In this document: piece by piece, positions 1 through 9,465 of the stretch
Layout of the letters: each line of letters opens with the position of its first letter
Position numbering within the stretch: the stretch's first letter is position 1
Assembly (NCBI RefSeq): GCF_026015625.1
Contig: NZ_JAPDVG010000001.1
Span: 1,178,001 to 1,242,000, forward strand
Direction of reading: 5' to 3'
From: Segatella copri
GTDB lineage: Bacteria; Bacteroidota; Bacteroidia; Bacteroidales; Bacteroidaceae
DNA: 64,000 nucleotides
Position numbers and translations under genes: made by a program
Notes under the pieces: generated by a model
Told to the model about the DNA's origin: nothing
Database searches by the model: none
What the model saw: only the letters and a program-made list of their open reading frames with translations

Positions 1-34
1 AATCATTGTATTATGTATTTAATATTTGCGACTG

Positions 35-65
35 CAAAAGTACATTTTTTATTGCAGAGCACAAA
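35..65 (-). promoter_or_regulatory. Bacteroidetes-type promoter pointing out of the window
   Basis: On the minus strand there is a -33 TTTG (62-65), a 19-base spacer and a -7 TACTTTTG (35-42). This matches the housekeeping promoter of Bacteroidetes. It would drive a leftward gene whose start lies before position 1. Confidence 0.6.
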
Positions 66-114
66 ATAAAATGGCAATTATTTGCATTTTAGTGCAAATA
101 ATCACCACAAATAA

Positions 115-735
115 TTACTTCAAATGCTCGTAAATCTTATCGCACCAGTCTTCTCCATTCTGCGGACAATAAGTAAACAGTCCCAGTTCTGAGGCTGCAC
201 AGCAGTTACGGGGACCATCATCAATAAACAGACACTCCTCTGGCATGATCTTCTCCTGAGAAAGGACATAACGGAAGAAATTCTCATCCGGTTTCATATA
301 CTTTACTTCATAAGAACGATACATCGCATCGAAATAATCGCCGATAGGATGACCGTCGCCGGAGAATGCCTCGCTGTCTACCCAGGCTGATACATAAGGG
401 TTGGTATTGCTGAGCAAGATTACACGGTAGCCCTGCTTCTTAAGATTGCGGAGAGTAACCAGATTGCGTTCTGGAATTTCCTTCATGTAGCCCAGCCAGC
501 AATGCTGCAGTTCCTCGAAGGTTACCTCGCGGCCAATCTTCTTGCACACTTCCCGACGGTATTCCTCCTCGGAAATCTTGCCCTCTTCCAGCTGACCGTT
601 TAAACCAACCTGCTTATAAGGGTCCATCTTCTCCGCAAACTCCTTCATACCCAACTCAATGAAACGTTTGCCTGCCTCATTCTCGTCGAGGGTGATGATG
701 ACACCACCCATATCAAAAATCACAGTTTTAATCAT
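115..735 (-). CDS. HAD-superfamily phosphatase (subfamily IA, YihX-like)
   Basis: This 206-residue protein is a cytoplasmic haloacid-dehalogenase-type hydrolase. The four HAD motifs are visible: FDMGG with nucleophile Asp8, LLSNTNP with Ser109, Lys148 in KYMKPD, and FIDDGPRN with Asp172/173. The alpha-helical cap inserted after motif I (about residues 15-95) is the subfamily IA type. The nearest well-known relatives are the YihX glucose-1-phosphatases and other small sugar-phosphate phosphatases, but the substrate cannot be read from the sequence. It ends the leftward block metH/HAD with 35 bases between them, so co-transcription with metH is plausible. Length is normal for the family. Confidence 0.85.
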   Translation of the reverse strand: MIKTVIFDMGGVIITLDENEAGKRFIELGMKEFAEKMDPYKQVGLNGQLEEGKISEEEYRREVCKKIGREVTFEELQHCWLGYMKEIPERNLVTLRNLKKQGYRVILLSNTNPYVSAWVDSEAFSGDGHPIGDYFDAMYRSYEVKYMKPDENFFRYVLSQEKIMPEECLFIDDGPRNCCAASELGLFTYCPQNGEDWCDKIYEHLK

Positions 736-770
736 ATAATTATCCTAAAAACGTTGTATTCTTTATCTTG

Positions 771-3554
771 TCAGAACAGCTCCAGCTTGTTCTTTCTAGC
801 CTCTGAGAGCGAGGCTATCTTAGCCTGCTCTTCGTGATAGTTCTGGCGAAGTTTCTCGTAGCGTTCCTTCAGTTCCGCCTCAAACTTAGGACATTCAGCC
901 TCGTTGAGGAAGCGGGCACAGATTCCGGCATTGAGCGATGCGTCCTTCACCCAGATGACCGGTCCGTCATATTCAGGCGCAATCTTCAGAGCCACATGCA
1001 GTTCGCTCGTCGTTGCCCCACCTACCATGATAGGAATGCGCAAACCAGCTTTCTGCATTTCTCGGGCCACATGAACCATTTCTTCAAGCGAAGGGGTGAT
1101 AAGTCCGCTCAAACCGATTGCATCTACCTTTTCATCGATAGCTTTCTGTACAATCTGTTCGGCTGGAACCATCACACCTAAGTCGATGATTTCGTAATTG
1201 TTACATGACATAACCACGCAGACGATGTTCTTTCCGATATCATGAACATCGCCCTTCACGGTTGCCATCAGAATCTTGCCGGCAGTTGTTGCTCCACCCT
1301 GTTTTTCTGCCTCGATATGAGGCTGAAGGATAGAAACTGCCGATTTCATCGTGCGAGCCGTCTTGACAACCTGCGGCAAGAACATTTCGCCTTTTCCGAA
1401 AAGTTCGCCTACCAGGTTCATGCCGTCCATCAGAGGACCCTCAATAACGTTTACTGCATGAGGATATTTGGCAAGTGCTTCGTCAATATCCTGATGCAGG
1501 AAATCGGTGATTCCCTTTCTCAGCGCATACTTCAGACGTTCTTCCACACTCTCCTTTCGCCATTCAGGAGCAGCCGGTTTCTTGGGAGCAACACCGCCTG
1601 CCTTAGCTGCAGCCTTGGCAGCATCAGCCTGGGCTTTTATCTCTGCCGCAAGCTCGATGAGTTCATCAGCTGCACCTTTTCTCCTATTCAGCACAACATC
1701 CTCGATGAGATGAAGCTGTTCTTCAGGAATTTTATTGTAATCCATTCTGGCTTTGGCATTTACAATACCAAAGTCCATACCTACCTGCTGGGCATGATGC
1801 AGAAAGACACAATGGATAGCCTCACGGATGTAAGTATTGCCACGGAATGAGAACGAGAGGTTGCTGACACCTCCGCTGACATGTGCACCAGGCAGATTCT
1901 GATGAATCCACTCCGTTGCACGGATGAACTCAACGGCATAATTATCATGCTCCTCCATACCGGTAGCAATGGCAAGTACGTTCGGGTCGAAGATGATATC
2001 GAGCGGATTCATACCCAACTTGTCTACCAGAAGGTGATAAGCACGTTCTGCTATCTCGATGCGGCGCTCGAAAGTGGTAGCCTGACCAACCTCATCAAAA
2101 CACATCACAACAACGGCTGCACCATAGCGCAACACATCGCGGGCATGAGAAAGGAATACTTCCTCACCCTCCTTCAAACTGATGGAATTGACAATACACT
2201 TGCCCTGGCAGCACTTCAAGCCAGCCACGATGACGTCCCATTTGGAAGAGTCGATCATCACCGGAACCTTCGCAATGTCTGGTTCGGCTGCAATCATATT
2301 CAGGAAATTAACCATCTCGGCTTTCGCATCGAGCAAACCATCGTCCATATTCACGTCAACGACAGCCGCTCCATCAGCCACTTGCTTTCTGGCAATACCG
2401 ATGGCTTCTTCATAATTCTTTTCGTTAATCAAACGCAGGAACTTCCTGCTACCAGCTACGTTACAGCGTTCGCCCACGTTGACAAACCGACTGGCGTCAA
2501 CCGGCAAATGTACGGAATCATCGACCTGCAGAAGGTCTAATCCCGAGAGCCACATATACTTAGGTTTCTCCACCACCTGGTGCTGCTTCTTACCCTCAGC
2601 TATACGGGCGTAATGGGCGATGAATTCAGGACTTGTACCGCAGCATCCGCCTATGATGTTCACGATGCCTTCATCGATGAATTCGGCTATTTGCGGAGCC
2701 ATCGATTCGGCTGTCTCGTCATATTCGCCCATTTCGTTAGGCAAACCGGCATTAGGATGCGCACTAATATAATAAGGTGCAACCTGAGCCATGTGCTCGA
2801 TGAAAGGTTTCATCTGAGGAGCACCAAAGGCGCAGTTCATGCCGACAGAGAAGATAGGATAAGGAGAAAGCGAAGCTAGGAAAGCATCTACAGTCTGACC
2901 GCTGAGCGTTCTGCCCGCCAGATCACTTACCGTAAGACTGATCATGACAGGCAACTCTACTCCATGTTTCTTCATCATGGTGAGCGCTGCATCTATCATC
3001 GCCTTGCAGTTGAGTGTATCAAAGATGGTTTCGATGAGAATCACGTCAGCACCGCCTTCGATAAGTCCGTCCACCTGTTCGCATACATCGGTGAAAAGCT
3101 CATCGTATGTAATCTCGCGGGCGGCAGGATTGCTGACGTCCGGACTCATGGAGCAAGTCTTGTTGGTTGGTCCCACATCTCCTGCAACGAAGCGTGGTTT
3201 ATCAGGCGTAGAAAACTTATCGCATTCGATACGTGCCAGTCGGGCACCCTCGAATGCCATTTCGCGGGCGCAGTTCTCCAGGTGATAATCAGCCTGCGAA
3301 ATGCGCTGGCACGAAAAAGTATTCGCGGTAATAATATCGGCGCCAGCCTCCAGGTAGCGTCGGTAAATATCAGATATCACATCAGGACGAGTAATGTTGA
3401 GCATGTCGTTGTTGCCCTTCATCATACCCGGCAAATCGCGGAACCGCTCTCCTCTGAAGTCTTCTTCTGTAAGATTATACTTCTGAATCTCAGTACCCAT
3501 GGCACCATCGAGAATCAGAATTTTCTCCTTTACAATCTCTCTTAAATTCTTCAT
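771..3554 (-). CDS. metH: Cobalamin-dependent methionine synthase without activation domain
   Basis: MetH transfers a methyl group from methyltetrahydrofolate to homocysteine using cobalamin. The 927 residues hold the homocysteine-binding barrel (about 1-325; zinc ligands Cys241, Cys304, Cys305), the pterin-binding barrel (about 355-620), the helical cobalamin cap (about 670-760) and the cobalamin-binding domain with the DVHDIG motif (769-774, lower axial His771). An Ala/Lys-rich linker (about 640-662) joins the pterin and cap regions. The protein stops right after the cobalamin domain. The C-terminal reactivation domain of about 330 residues found in the 1,227-residue E. coli enzyme is missing. 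Such short MetH proteins are known in Bacteroidetes, with the reactivation domain presumably encoded elsewhere. It lies 3 bases downstream of smpB, so the two are probably co-transcribed. Confidence 0.95.
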   Translation of the reverse strand: MKNLREIVKEKILILDGAMGTEIQKYNLTEEDFRGERFRDLPGMMKGNNDMLNITRPDVISDIYRRYLEAGADIITANTFSCQRISQADYHLENCAREMAFEGARLARIECDKFSTPDKPRFVAGDVGPTNKTCSMSPDVSNPAAREITYDELFTDVCEQVDGLIEGGADVILIETIFDTLNCKAMIDAALTMMKKHGVELPVMISLTVSDLAGRTLSGQTVDAFLASLSPYPIFSVGMNCAFGAPQMKPFIEHMAQVAPYYISAHPNAGLPNEMGEYDETAESMAPQIAEFIDEGIVNIIGGCCGTSPEFIAHYARIAEGKKQHQVVEKPKYMWLSGLDLLQVDDSVHLPVDASRFVNVGERCNVAGSRKFLRLINEKNYEEAIGIARKQVADGAAVVDVNMDDGLLDAKAEMVNFLNMIAAEPDIAKVPVMIDSSKWDVIVAGLKCCQGKCIVNSISLKEGEEVFLSHARDVLRYGAAVVVMCFDEVGQATTFERRIEIAERAYHLLVDKLGMNPLDIIFDPNVLAIATGMEEHDNYAVEFIRATEWIHQNLPGAHVSGGVSNLSFSFRGNTYIREAIHCVFLHHAQQVGMDFGIVNAKARMDYNKIPEEQLHLIEDVVLNRRKGAADELIELAAEIKAQADAAKAAAKAGGVAPKKPAAPEWRKESVEERLKYALRKGITDFLHQDIDEALAKYPHAVNVIEGPLMDGMNLVGELFGKGEMFLPQVVKTARTMKSAVSILQPHIEAEKQGGATTAGKILMATVKGDVHDIGKNIVCVVMSCNNYEIIDLGVMVPAEQIVQKAIDEKVDAIGLSGLITPSLEEMVHVAREMQKAGLRIPIMVGGATTSELHVALKIAPEYDGPVIWVKDASLNAGICARFLNEAECPKFEAELKERYEKLRQNYHEEQAKIASLSEARKNKLELF

Positions 3555-3557
3555 TGT

Positions 3558-4037
3558 CTAAAAGTGCTTGATTGCTCTATCCATCTCTCTTCTGTCTTCC
3601 TTTTCTTTCAGAGTCTGGCGCTTGTCATACTCCTTCTTTCCCTTACAGAGGGCAATATCCACCTTGGCTCTACCGTGATTATCGATAAAGATGAGGGTTG
3701 GAACAATGGTGAAACCAGGCTGCTTGCTGTCCTCCTCAAGACGGCGCAATTCGCGCTTAGTGAGAAGAAGCTTGCGGTCGCGGCGAGCCTCATGATTGCT
3801 GAAAGAACCATAAAAATAAGGAGAGATGTTCATTCCCTTGACCCAAAGTTCGCCCTGATAGAAATCGCAATAACAATCTACCAGCGAAGCCTTTCCGCCA
3901 CGGATTGACTTAATCTCTGTTCCCGTAAGCACAATGCCTGCGGTATATGTGTCAACGAAGAAGTACTCAAACGAAGCCTTCTTGTTGCGTATCTGTATCG
4001 GACTCTTCTTACGGAGTTCCTGTTCTTGCTTTTTCAT
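3558..4037 (-). CDS. smpB: SsrA-binding protein SmpB
   Basis: SmpB binds the tRNA-like part of tmRNA and brings it to stalled ribosomes for trans-translation. The 159-residue protein shows the family core: a [17 protein letters not shown] start, the [14 protein letters not shown] loop, the segment ending in [13 protein letters not shown], and a basic C-terminal tail ([19 protein letters not shown]). The start at 4037 (MKKQEQ) is preferred because the open frame upstream of it reads antisense-like sequence into the neighbouring gene and has no family similarity. The tail is conserved and typical of the part that becomes helical in the mRNA channel. The downstream metH starts 3 bases after the stop. 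Confidence 0.95.
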   Translation of the reverse strand: MKKQEQELRKKSPIQIRNKKASFEYFFVDTYTAGIVLTGTEIKSIRGGKASLVDCYCDFYQGELWVKGMNISPYFYGSFSNHEARRDRKLLLTKRELRRLEEDSKQPGFTIVPTLIFIDNHGRAKVDIALCKGKKEYDKRQTLKEKEDRREMDRAIKHF

Positions 4038-4062
4038 ATATATATAATAATGTATTATAAGT

Positions 4063-4572
4063 TTATAGTTTGACAATTTCGCAGAAATTGTCGATATGAT
4101 CATCGATGTAGAAGGCAACCTTGCTGGTCCACTCTTCTTCGTTCTCAACGAACTCATCGTCAAAATCATCAAACTCAGGAAATTTTTCGTAGAGCGCCAT
4201 AAACTCCTCATCGGTCAGATCGCGCTCAATCTCCTCATGGTTTGTTTTATACAGGAAATGACTCTTCTTGATGAGTTTGGCGAGTTCTGTCAATCCCCAG
4301 TTTTTAAACGCCTTGTCGGTAGGGTTCTTCCAGAGGAAAGCACCGTAACCGTTATGTATGAGCTGAACCATTCCGCCATCCATCATCTCCTCATGCAGGA
4401 TATCCCAAGCCAGAAGAGTAATCTGGTCGCTGTTGAGCTGCGCCATGGTTTCGGCAGTCAGTTCACCACCAATCGCTTCGCGGATAGCGTCCACGAAAGC
4501 CTTTACAAATTCATCCATGCCCGCCTCGGCAGCATGCTGAAGCTTGGCATCGTTTATCTTTACTTCGATCAT
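4063..4572 (-). CDS. DMP19 / DUF4375 family protein
   Basis: The 169-residue acidic protein resembles the DMP19/DUF4375 family. The helical core with [21 protein letters not shown] and NGYGAFLW is the recognisable part, followed by a very acidic stretch ([20 protein letters not shown]). The family is named after a Neisseria DNA-mimic protein, so the acidic surface could mimic DNA, but that function has not been shown for Bacteroidetes members and is not visible here. There is no signal peptide or membrane segment, so it should be cytoplasmic. It lies 25 bases upstream of smpB on the same strand. Confidence 0.75.
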   Translation of the reverse strand: MIEVKINDAKLQHAAEAGMDEFVKAFVDAIREAIGGELTAETMAQLNSDQITLLAWDILHEEMMDGGMVQLIHNGYGAFLWKNPTDKAFKNWGLTELAKLIKKSHFLYKTNHEEIERDLTDEEFMALYEKFPEFDDFDDEFVENEEEWTSKVAFYIDDHIDNFCEIVKL

Positions 4573-4600
4573 AATCTACAAAATTGCAATTTTCAGTTTG

Positions 4601-4608
4601 CAAAGATA
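4601..4608 (-). promoter_or_regulatory. -7 box upstream of the DMP19/smpB/metH block
   Basis: A TATCTTTG box on the minus strand lies 28 bases upstream of the DMP19-family start. No good -33 TTTG is seen at the usual distance, so this is a partial promoter match. Confidence 0.4.
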
Positions 4609-4703
4609 CATGAAATTGTGCATAAACCCAAGAAAAAATCTAAATATTAGGTTAAAGAGTTAAAAAGAATACCCAATTTTAGGTATTTTCCGGATTTTTT
4701 TTG

Positions 4704-4711
4704 TACTTTTG
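4704..4711 (+). promoter_or_regulatory. -7 box of the NifU-like/GGGtGRT operon
   Basis: TACTTTTG matches the -7 consensus and would give a leader of about 95 bases before the start at 4814. The expected -33 TTTG is not present. The leader contains a short inverted repeat (GGTG..CACC, 4725-4736). Confidence 0.5.
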
Positions 4712-4813
4712 TGCTCGGAATTGAGGTGATGGCACCGATGTTTCAGCAAAACAATATGAATTAAGTACAGAACTTTATACTTATAATATTCATTAATATA
4801 AAATTTAGCGAAT

Positions 4814-5515
4814 ATGATCTATTCTAAAGAAGTAGACAACATGTGCGTTGTCGCTAAGGGTCCTAACCACGGACCAGCTCCAATTCCTGAAGAGGGAAAA
4901 TGGATTCAGGCAAAAGAGATCAAAGACATCTCTGGTTATACTCACGGTGTGGGTTGGTGTGCTCCTCAGCAGGGTGCTTGCAAGCTCTCTTTGAACATCA
5001 AGGAAGGCGTTATTCAGGAGGCTCTTGTTGAGACTATCGGTTGTACTGGTATGACTCACTCAGCTGCTATGGCTTCTGAGATTCTCCCAGGCAAGACTAT
5101 TCTTGAGGCTTTGAACACTGACCTCGTATGCGATGCTATCAATACAGCTATGCGCGAGCTCTTCCTCCAGATTGTTTACGGTCGTAGCCAGAGCGCTTTC
5201 TCAGAGGGCGGTCTCGTTATCGGTGCAGGTCTTGAGGACTTGGGTAAGGGTCTTCGTTCACAGACTGGTACTCTCTATGGTACTGTAGCTAAGGGTACAC
5301 GTTACCTCGAGTTGACAGAGGGTTACATCACAAAGCAGTTCCTCGATAAGGACAGCCAGGTTTGTGGTTATGAGTATGTTCACCTCGGCAAGATGATGGA
5401 AGCTATCAAGAACGGTATGGACGCTAACGAGGCTGTCAAGAAGTTCACAGGTAGCTACGGTCGTACAACTGCTGAGCAGGGTGTTGTTAAAGCTATTGAT
5501 CCACGTAAAGAATAA
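4814..5515 (+). CDS. IscU/NifU-like iron-sulfur scaffold-type protein
   Basis: The 233-residue protein resembles IscU/NifU scaffolds on which iron-sulfur clusters are built. The best match is the segment IGCTGMTHSAAMASEILPGK (76-95), which parallels the scaffold pattern with a cysteine followed by a Ser/Ala-rich helix and GKT. Candidate ligands are Cys49, Cys56, Cys77 and Cys106. It is much longer than IscU (about 128 residues), and the C-terminal part after residue 120 has no scaffold counterpart that I recognise. Sixteen bases downstream lies the GGGtGRT gene on the same strand, a pairing that suggests shared function. Codon use is strongly biased to GGT, GCT, CGT and CTC, as in highly expressed genes. 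The exact role is unproven. Confidence 0.75.
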   Translation: MIYSKEVDNMCVVAKGPNHGPAPIPEEGKWIQAKEIKDISGYTHGVGWCAPQQGACKLSLNIKEGVIQEALVETIGCTGMTHSAAMASEILPGKTILEALNTDLVCDAINTAMRELFLQIVYGRSQSAFSEGGLVIGAGLEDLGKGLRSQTGTLYGTVAKGTRYLELTEGYITKQFLDKDSQVCGYEYVHLGKMMEAIKNGMDANEAVKKFTGSYGRTTAEQGVVKAIDPRKE

Positions 5516-5530
5516 TAAGGAGATACAGAT

Positions 5531-6544
5531 ATGATTAGAAAAGTAAGTTACGAAAGTCAGGAACGTCGCGAGAAGCAGGTTCTTGCTGCTCTTAATGCTA
5601 ACGGTATCAAGAGCTTGGAAGAGGCTAATCAAATCTGCGAGCACGCAGGTGTTGACCCTTATCAGATGTGTGAAGATACTCAGCGTATCTGCTTCGAGAA
5701 CGCTAAGTGGGCGTATGTAGCTGGTGCTGCTATCGCTATCAAGAAAGGTGTTAAGACTGCTGCTGATGCAGCTGAGGCTATCGGTATCGGTTTGCAGGCT
5801 TTCTGCATCCCAGGTTCTGTAGCTGACGACCGTAAGGTTGGTCTTGGTCACGGTAACTTGGCTGCTCGTTTGCTCCGTGAGGAGACTCAGTGCTTCGCTT
5901 TCTTGGCTGGTCACGAGTCTTTCGCTGCTGCTGAGGGTGCTATCAAGATTGCTGAGATGGCAAACAAGGTTCGCAAGAACCCATTGCGCGTTATCTTGAA
6001 CGGTCTTGGTAAGGATGCTGCTCAGATCATCAGCCGCATCAACGGTTTCACATACGTACAGACAAAGTTCGACTACTATACAGGTGAGTTGAAGGTTGTT
6101 AACCGCATCGCTTACAGCGACGGTCCACGTGCTAAGGTTAACTGCTATGGCGCTGACGACGTTCGCGAGGGTGTTGCTATCAACTGGAGCGAGGATGTAG
6201 ACGTATCTATCACAGGTAACTCTACAAACCCTACACGTTTCCAGCACCCAGTAGCTGGTACATACAAGAAGGAGCGTATTGCTGCTGGTAAGCCATACTT
6301 CTCAGTAGCTTCTGGTGGTGGTACAGGTCGTACTTTGCACCCAGATAACATGGCTGCAGGTCCTGCTTCTTACGGTATGACTGATACTATGGGTCGTATG
6401 CACTCAGACGCTCAGTTCGCAGGTTCTTCTTCAGTTCCTGCTCACGTAGAGATGATGGGCTTCCTCGGTATGGGTAACAACCCTATGGTAGGTGCTACTG
6501 TTGCTATCGCCGTAGCTATCGACCTCGCTATCAACAAGAAGTAA
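5531..6544 (+). CDS. GGGtGRT family protein of unknown function
   Basis: The 337-residue protein carries the signature GGGTGRT (262-268), which names this family, followed by a Met/Gly-rich C-terminus (HVEMMGFLGMGNNPMVGATVA). Function is unknown. Histidines and cysteines (Cys36, Cys47, Cys54, Cys92, Cys121) could bind metal, but this is not shown. There is no signal peptide; the C-terminal hydrophobic stretch is too short and Gly-rich to call a membrane helix. It forms a two-gene unit with the IscU-like gene, with a clear AGGAG-type ribosome site in the 15-base gap and a strong terminator just after. Codon use is that of a highly expressed gene, suggesting an abundant protein. Confidence 0.85.
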   Translation: MIRKVSYESQERREKQVLAALNANGIKSLEEANQICEHAGVDPYQMCEDTQRICFENAKWAYVAGAAIAIKKGVKTAADAAEAIGIGLQAFCIPGSVADDRKVGLGHGNLAARLLREETQCFAFLAGHESFAAAEGAIKIAEMANKVRKNPLRVILNGLGKDAAQIISRINGFTYVQTKFDYYTGELKVVNRIAYSDGPRAKVNCYGADDVREGVAINWSEDVDVSITGNSTNPTRFQHPVAGTYKKERIAAGKPYFSVASGGGTGRTLHPDNMAAGPASYGMTDTMGRMHSDAQFAGSSSVPAHVEMMGFLGMGNNPMVGATVAIAVAIDLAINKK

Positions 6545-6567
6545 TTTCTTTGAGATACAAAACATAT

Positions 6568-6608
6568 AAAAGCCTTGAGAATCAGCTGATTCTCAAGGCT
6601 TTTTCTTT
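6568..6608 (+). terminator. Intrinsic terminator after the GGGtGRT gene
   Basis: A perfect 30-base palindrome (6571-6600), extended by AAA on one side and TTT on the other, is followed by a T-rich run. It closes the NifU-like/GGGtGRT operon and, being symmetrical, may also stop leftward transcripts. Confidence 0.9.
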
Positions 6609-6611
6609 ATT

Positions 6612-6726
6612 TATCCTACTGGAATAATCTTTATATCTTACTGGAATAAAAAAATATCTCCGAAAGATATTTTTTTATCTTTCGGAGATATTCTTCTATC
6701 TTTCGGAGAAAATAATTTATCCTACA
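6612..6726. repeat. Cluster of short direct and inverted repeats
   Basis: Two near-identical TATCYTACTGGAATAA units (6612-6627, 6634-6649) are followed by a 17-base inverted repeat (6653-6669 / 6676-6692) and a third partial copy of its right arm, TATCTTTCGGAGAA (6697-6710). A further TATCCTAC begins at 6719. The hairpin has a T-rich loop and may help end the leftward flippase transcript. Confidence 0.7.
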
Positions 6727-6738
6727 GAGTTTCTATTT

Positions 6739-8223
6739 TTATCTAACCAGCTTTCTAATTTTCCTAAAACTAAACGATGTGCTCATAAGTGCAATGATTA
6801 CGCCAATCAGCCAGTAAAGCCAAGCACGATAACTGATCATGAAAACCAGGAACAACACCAGGAGCAGAATCAGAAGCTGAAAGATACAGAATCTGAAACC
6901 AAGAGCGGATAACCGATAACCATAAACGGCTCTGCTGAAAGCCAATACTGCTAAGGTCTCTATGGCATAAGCAACGGCAATACCCTCTCCTACTCCTCTC
7001 AATCCATCTAACTGATAACCAGCTATTTCACAGATTATCAGCAAGATAACACAAAAACTTTCCTGAATGAGAAAAAGCCTGGAATCGCCTCTTGACAACG
7101 GGAGATATTCTATTGGAAGATAAACGGCCTTGAACAACATGGCAACAGCAGCAAGCTGAGTCATCTGGAGCATCCCCATAAACTGGGCATTGTATAAAAT
7201 CGGAATAATGAGAGGCAGTCCCAAAATGATAGCAGCTACTATAGGCCCCAGCAACAGGACATTCATTTCAAGCTGGCGGTTCACACAGAGATTGCGCTCT
7301 TTAACAGACTCCTCGTTTTTTCTGGAACCCGAAATGCCGGAGAGACGGGGATAAAAATCCTGATCCATGACCGAGAACACCATTCCCGCATAAACAAAGA
7401 CAATCGTTATACCGGCATTGAAAAGTCCGACAACTTCCAGATCGCCTTGTTGGTTCAAAAAGGCACGAATCAGAAATTCGCATCCGCTATTCATCAAACC
7501 CGAAAGTACAAATGCCCCGCCAAGTCGCAAAAGTGGGAAACCTGCAACTAGCGTCATTTTTCGCATATTTACGCCCCACCGTACAACTCGTCGGGAATAT
7601 CGAAAATTCAGAGCCCATTGCATAAATGCCAAAATGAACAGAATGGGCAGAATACCTCTCTCACCAAATATCCAATAAACCGGAACCGAAACCAAAAGCA
7701 GAAGAATAGCCAGAAGACTTGCCTGCATCGCCAACGCACGCAACTGTCCGGTAGCTTTCAGAATGGCAGTTTCACCTCCAGCCAGAATCGTGAAGAAAAT
7801 GGTTGGTGCCAGGAGAATGAAATGTAGCGTATGATTGCCCCAGGAAAAAGTAAACCCATTGAGTAACGGACCCAGAAGGACACAGACGATGGCTCCGAAA
7901 AATGCAGCAAGCAGACTATAGGTGCGGACAAGAAGAACCGCCCCGGCGATATCAGCCTTTTCGGACTGCGATTCATCTGCAGCATGTTCCTTTTCAGAAA
8001 TAAATTTAACACCACTTGTAGGAATGCCGAAATTACACGCAGAACTGAGAACAGAAATCGTTGAGCTGAAAAGAGACAGCAGTCCCATTCCAGAAGGTCC
8101 GAGGAAGAGCGCCGTAAATTTATTGCGCAAAACTCCTACAAGAATTCCCAATCCTTGCACACTGCCAAACAATCCTGTATATTTCAGAATATGCGAATAA
8201 CTGTTTTCCTTTTTATCACCCAT
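6739..8223 (-). CDS. Wzx-type O-antigen/oligosaccharide flippase
   Basis: This 494-residue protein is an inner-membrane flippase of the MATE/MOP exporter superfamily that would move lipid-linked oligosaccharides across the membrane. Around 12-14 hydrophobic helices are spread along the whole length. The N-terminal segment LRNKFTALFLGPSGMGLLSL is the typical start of the Bacteroidetes O-antigen translocase group. The start is placed at 8223 (MGDKKENSY), since the upstream in-frame TTG would add only MFLLI and lies in the neighbouring terminator region. No glycosyltransferase or capsule genes flank it, so its glycan is unknown. It is encoded downstream of rpsP but separated by a terminator. Confidence 0.85.
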   Translation of the reverse strand: MGDKKENSYSHILKYTGLFGSVQGLGILVGVLRNKFTALFLGPSGMGLLSLFSSTISVLSSACNFGIPTSGVKFISEKEHAADESQSEKADIAGAVLLVRTYSLLAAFFGAIVCVLLGPLLNGFTFSWGNHTLHFILLAPTIFFTILAGGETAILKATGQLRALAMQASLLAILLLLVSVPVYWIFGERGILPILFILAFMQWALNFRYSRRVVRWGVNMRKMTLVAGFPLLRLGGAFVLSGLMNSGCEFLIRAFLNQQGDLEVVGLFNAGITIVFVYAGMVFSVMDQDFYPRLSGISGSRKNEESVKERNLCVNRQLEMNVLLLGPIVAAIILGLPLIIPILYNAQFMGMLQMTQLAAVAMLFKAVYLPIEYLPLSRGDSRLFLIQESFCVILLIICEIAGYQLDGLRGVGEGIAVAYAIETLAVLAFSRAVYGYRLSALGFRFCIFQLLILLLVLFLVFMISYRAWLYWLIGVIIALMSTSFSFRKIRKLVR

Positions 8224-8236
8224 AATCAAAAGAAAC

Positions 8237-8278
8237 AAAAAAAAGGTTGGATTTCCCGAAAGAGAAATTCAACCTTTA
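8237..8278 (-). terminator. Intrinsic terminator after rpsP
   Basis: Read on the minus strand, AAAGGTTG..ATTTC pairs with GAAAT..CAACCTTT and is followed by a run of eight T. It ends the rpsP transcript just ahead of the flippase gene. Confidence 0.8.
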
Positions 8279-8313
8279 TACTTTAAAATCTCAAAAGAAG
8301 ATTCTGTCGAAGA

Positions 8314-8844
8314 TTAAGCCTCAGCTGGAGCCTCCTCTGCAGGAGCTTCCTCAGCAGCCTTAGCCTCTGCCTCAGCAGCAGCTGCAGCAGCCTTCTTATC
8401 AGCTACCTTCTTAGCGATTGCCTCGTTCATCTTCTTCTCAGCCTCGAGCTCCTTAGCAGCAGCTTCCTTCTTTGCCTTAGCATCGCCCTCGCGAACAGCA
8501 GAAATCTTAGCGTCCTTGCTATTCTTCCAAGCGTCGAAACGCTTCTGAGCCTCAGCATCGTCGAATGCGCCCTTCTTAACGCCACCCTTGAGGTGCTTCA
8601 TCAAGTAAACGCCCTCGCCCTTGAGGATGTTGCGAACTGTGTCTGTTGGCTGTGCACCTGTCTCTACCCAGTAGAGTGCGCGCTCGAAATTCAAATCTAC
8701 AGTAGCTGGATTGGTGTTAGGGTTGAAAGTACCAATCTTCTCAGTAAATTTACCATCACGTGGTGCTCTAACGTCAGCGATTACGATGCTGTAGAAAGCA
8801 TAGCTTTTACGACCGCCGCGCTGCAATCTGATTTTTGTTGCCAT
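8314..8844 (-). CDS. rpsP: 30S ribosomal protein S16 with long acidic/Ala tail
   Basis: S16 is a structural protein of the small ribosomal subunit. The first 85 or so residues are the S16 core ([19 protein letters not shown] start, then GTFNPN and [20 protein letters not shown]). The protein is 176 residues, about twice the usual bacterial length. The extra C-terminal half is rich in Ala, Glu and Lys (about 115-176, ending [12 protein letters not shown]) and looks flexible or helical. Extended S16 tails of this kind are common in Bacteroidetes. The gene stands alone with its own promoter and terminator. Confidence 0.97.
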   Translation of the reverse strand: MATKIRLQRGGRKSYAFYSIVIADVRAPRDGKFTEKIGTFNPNTNPATVDLNFERALYWVETGAQPTDTVRNILKGEGVYLMKHLKGGVKKGAFDDAEAQKRFDAWKNSKDAKISAVREGDAKAKKEAAAKELEAEKKMNEAIAKKVADKKAAAAAAEAEAKAAEEAPAEEAPAEA

Positions 8845-8916
8845 TTTTAAATCTTAATTTTAATTTAATTTATAATGAGGTTTGAATTTTATGCTGCCAT
8901 CTCGTGACAGCGGGTG

Positions 8917-8948
8917 CAAAATTACTACTTTTATTTGAATTGAGCAAA
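8917..8948 (-). promoter_or_regulatory. Promoter of rpsP
   Basis: On the minus strand, -33 TTTG (8945-8948), 20-base spacer, -7 TAATTTTG (8917-8924). The leader to the rpsP start would be about 65 bases. Confidence 0.8.
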
Positions 8949-8983
8949 CTTTTATCTATATTCAAATGCTTTTTTAGCATTTT

Positions 8984-9451
8984 TTATCTGATTCGGTCTG
9001 CTGCTCTCAAGAGTTTGATGTCATCGTTCACACCTTTCATTGCCATCCATTCGAATATGATTGCTACCAAAGGAAGGCAAGCGGCAAACTGAAACTTCAT
9101 CGTTCCTTCTGCTTCAGGAACAGGAATCAAGCCCATGAACATCACGATATAATCTACATACCATAAACCTGCAAAAAGCATGGCAAGTGAACAGAGTGAT
9201 TTCTGAAGCTTCAGATTCTTGTACAAAAAGATGTTTACCAATGCTATGATGGCTGAAACGGCGAGCAGAAGGAACAGAGGAACGCAAGTAGTTGAAATCT
9301 GCATTCCTGCCTCCCCTACCACTCCGAGATTATAAACCATAGTGTCTCCTCCCATCGTCTTAGCTGCGATGCTGGCGATAGGAAGGAAAAGACAGATAGC
9401 AATGGCGATGACAGCAAAGAGCAGAAATAATGTCTGTTTACGCTGTATCAT
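8984..9451 (-). CDS. DUF4293 membrane protein
   Basis: The 155-residue protein begins MIQRKQTLFLL, the characteristic start of DUF4293 proteins of Bacteroidetes. Four hydrophobic segments are visible (about residues 5-28, 52-73, 80-103 and 115-135), so it sits in the inner membrane. Function is unknown. The start at 9451 is chosen because the conserved MIQRKQT begins there. It is the last of a three-gene minus-strand group with bamD and the omega-like subunit, 14 bases after the latter, which is the arrangement usual in this phylum. Confidence 0.85.
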   Translation of the reverse strand: MIQRKQTLFLLFAVIAIAICLFLPIASIAAKTMGGDTMVYNLGVVGEAGMQISTTCVPLFLLLAVSAIIALVNIFLYKNLKLQKSLCSLAMLFAGLWYVDYIVMFMGLIPVPEAEGTMKFQFAACLPLVAIIFEWMAMKGVNDDIKLLRAADRIR

Positions 9452-9465
9452 ATAGCTCTGGAATA

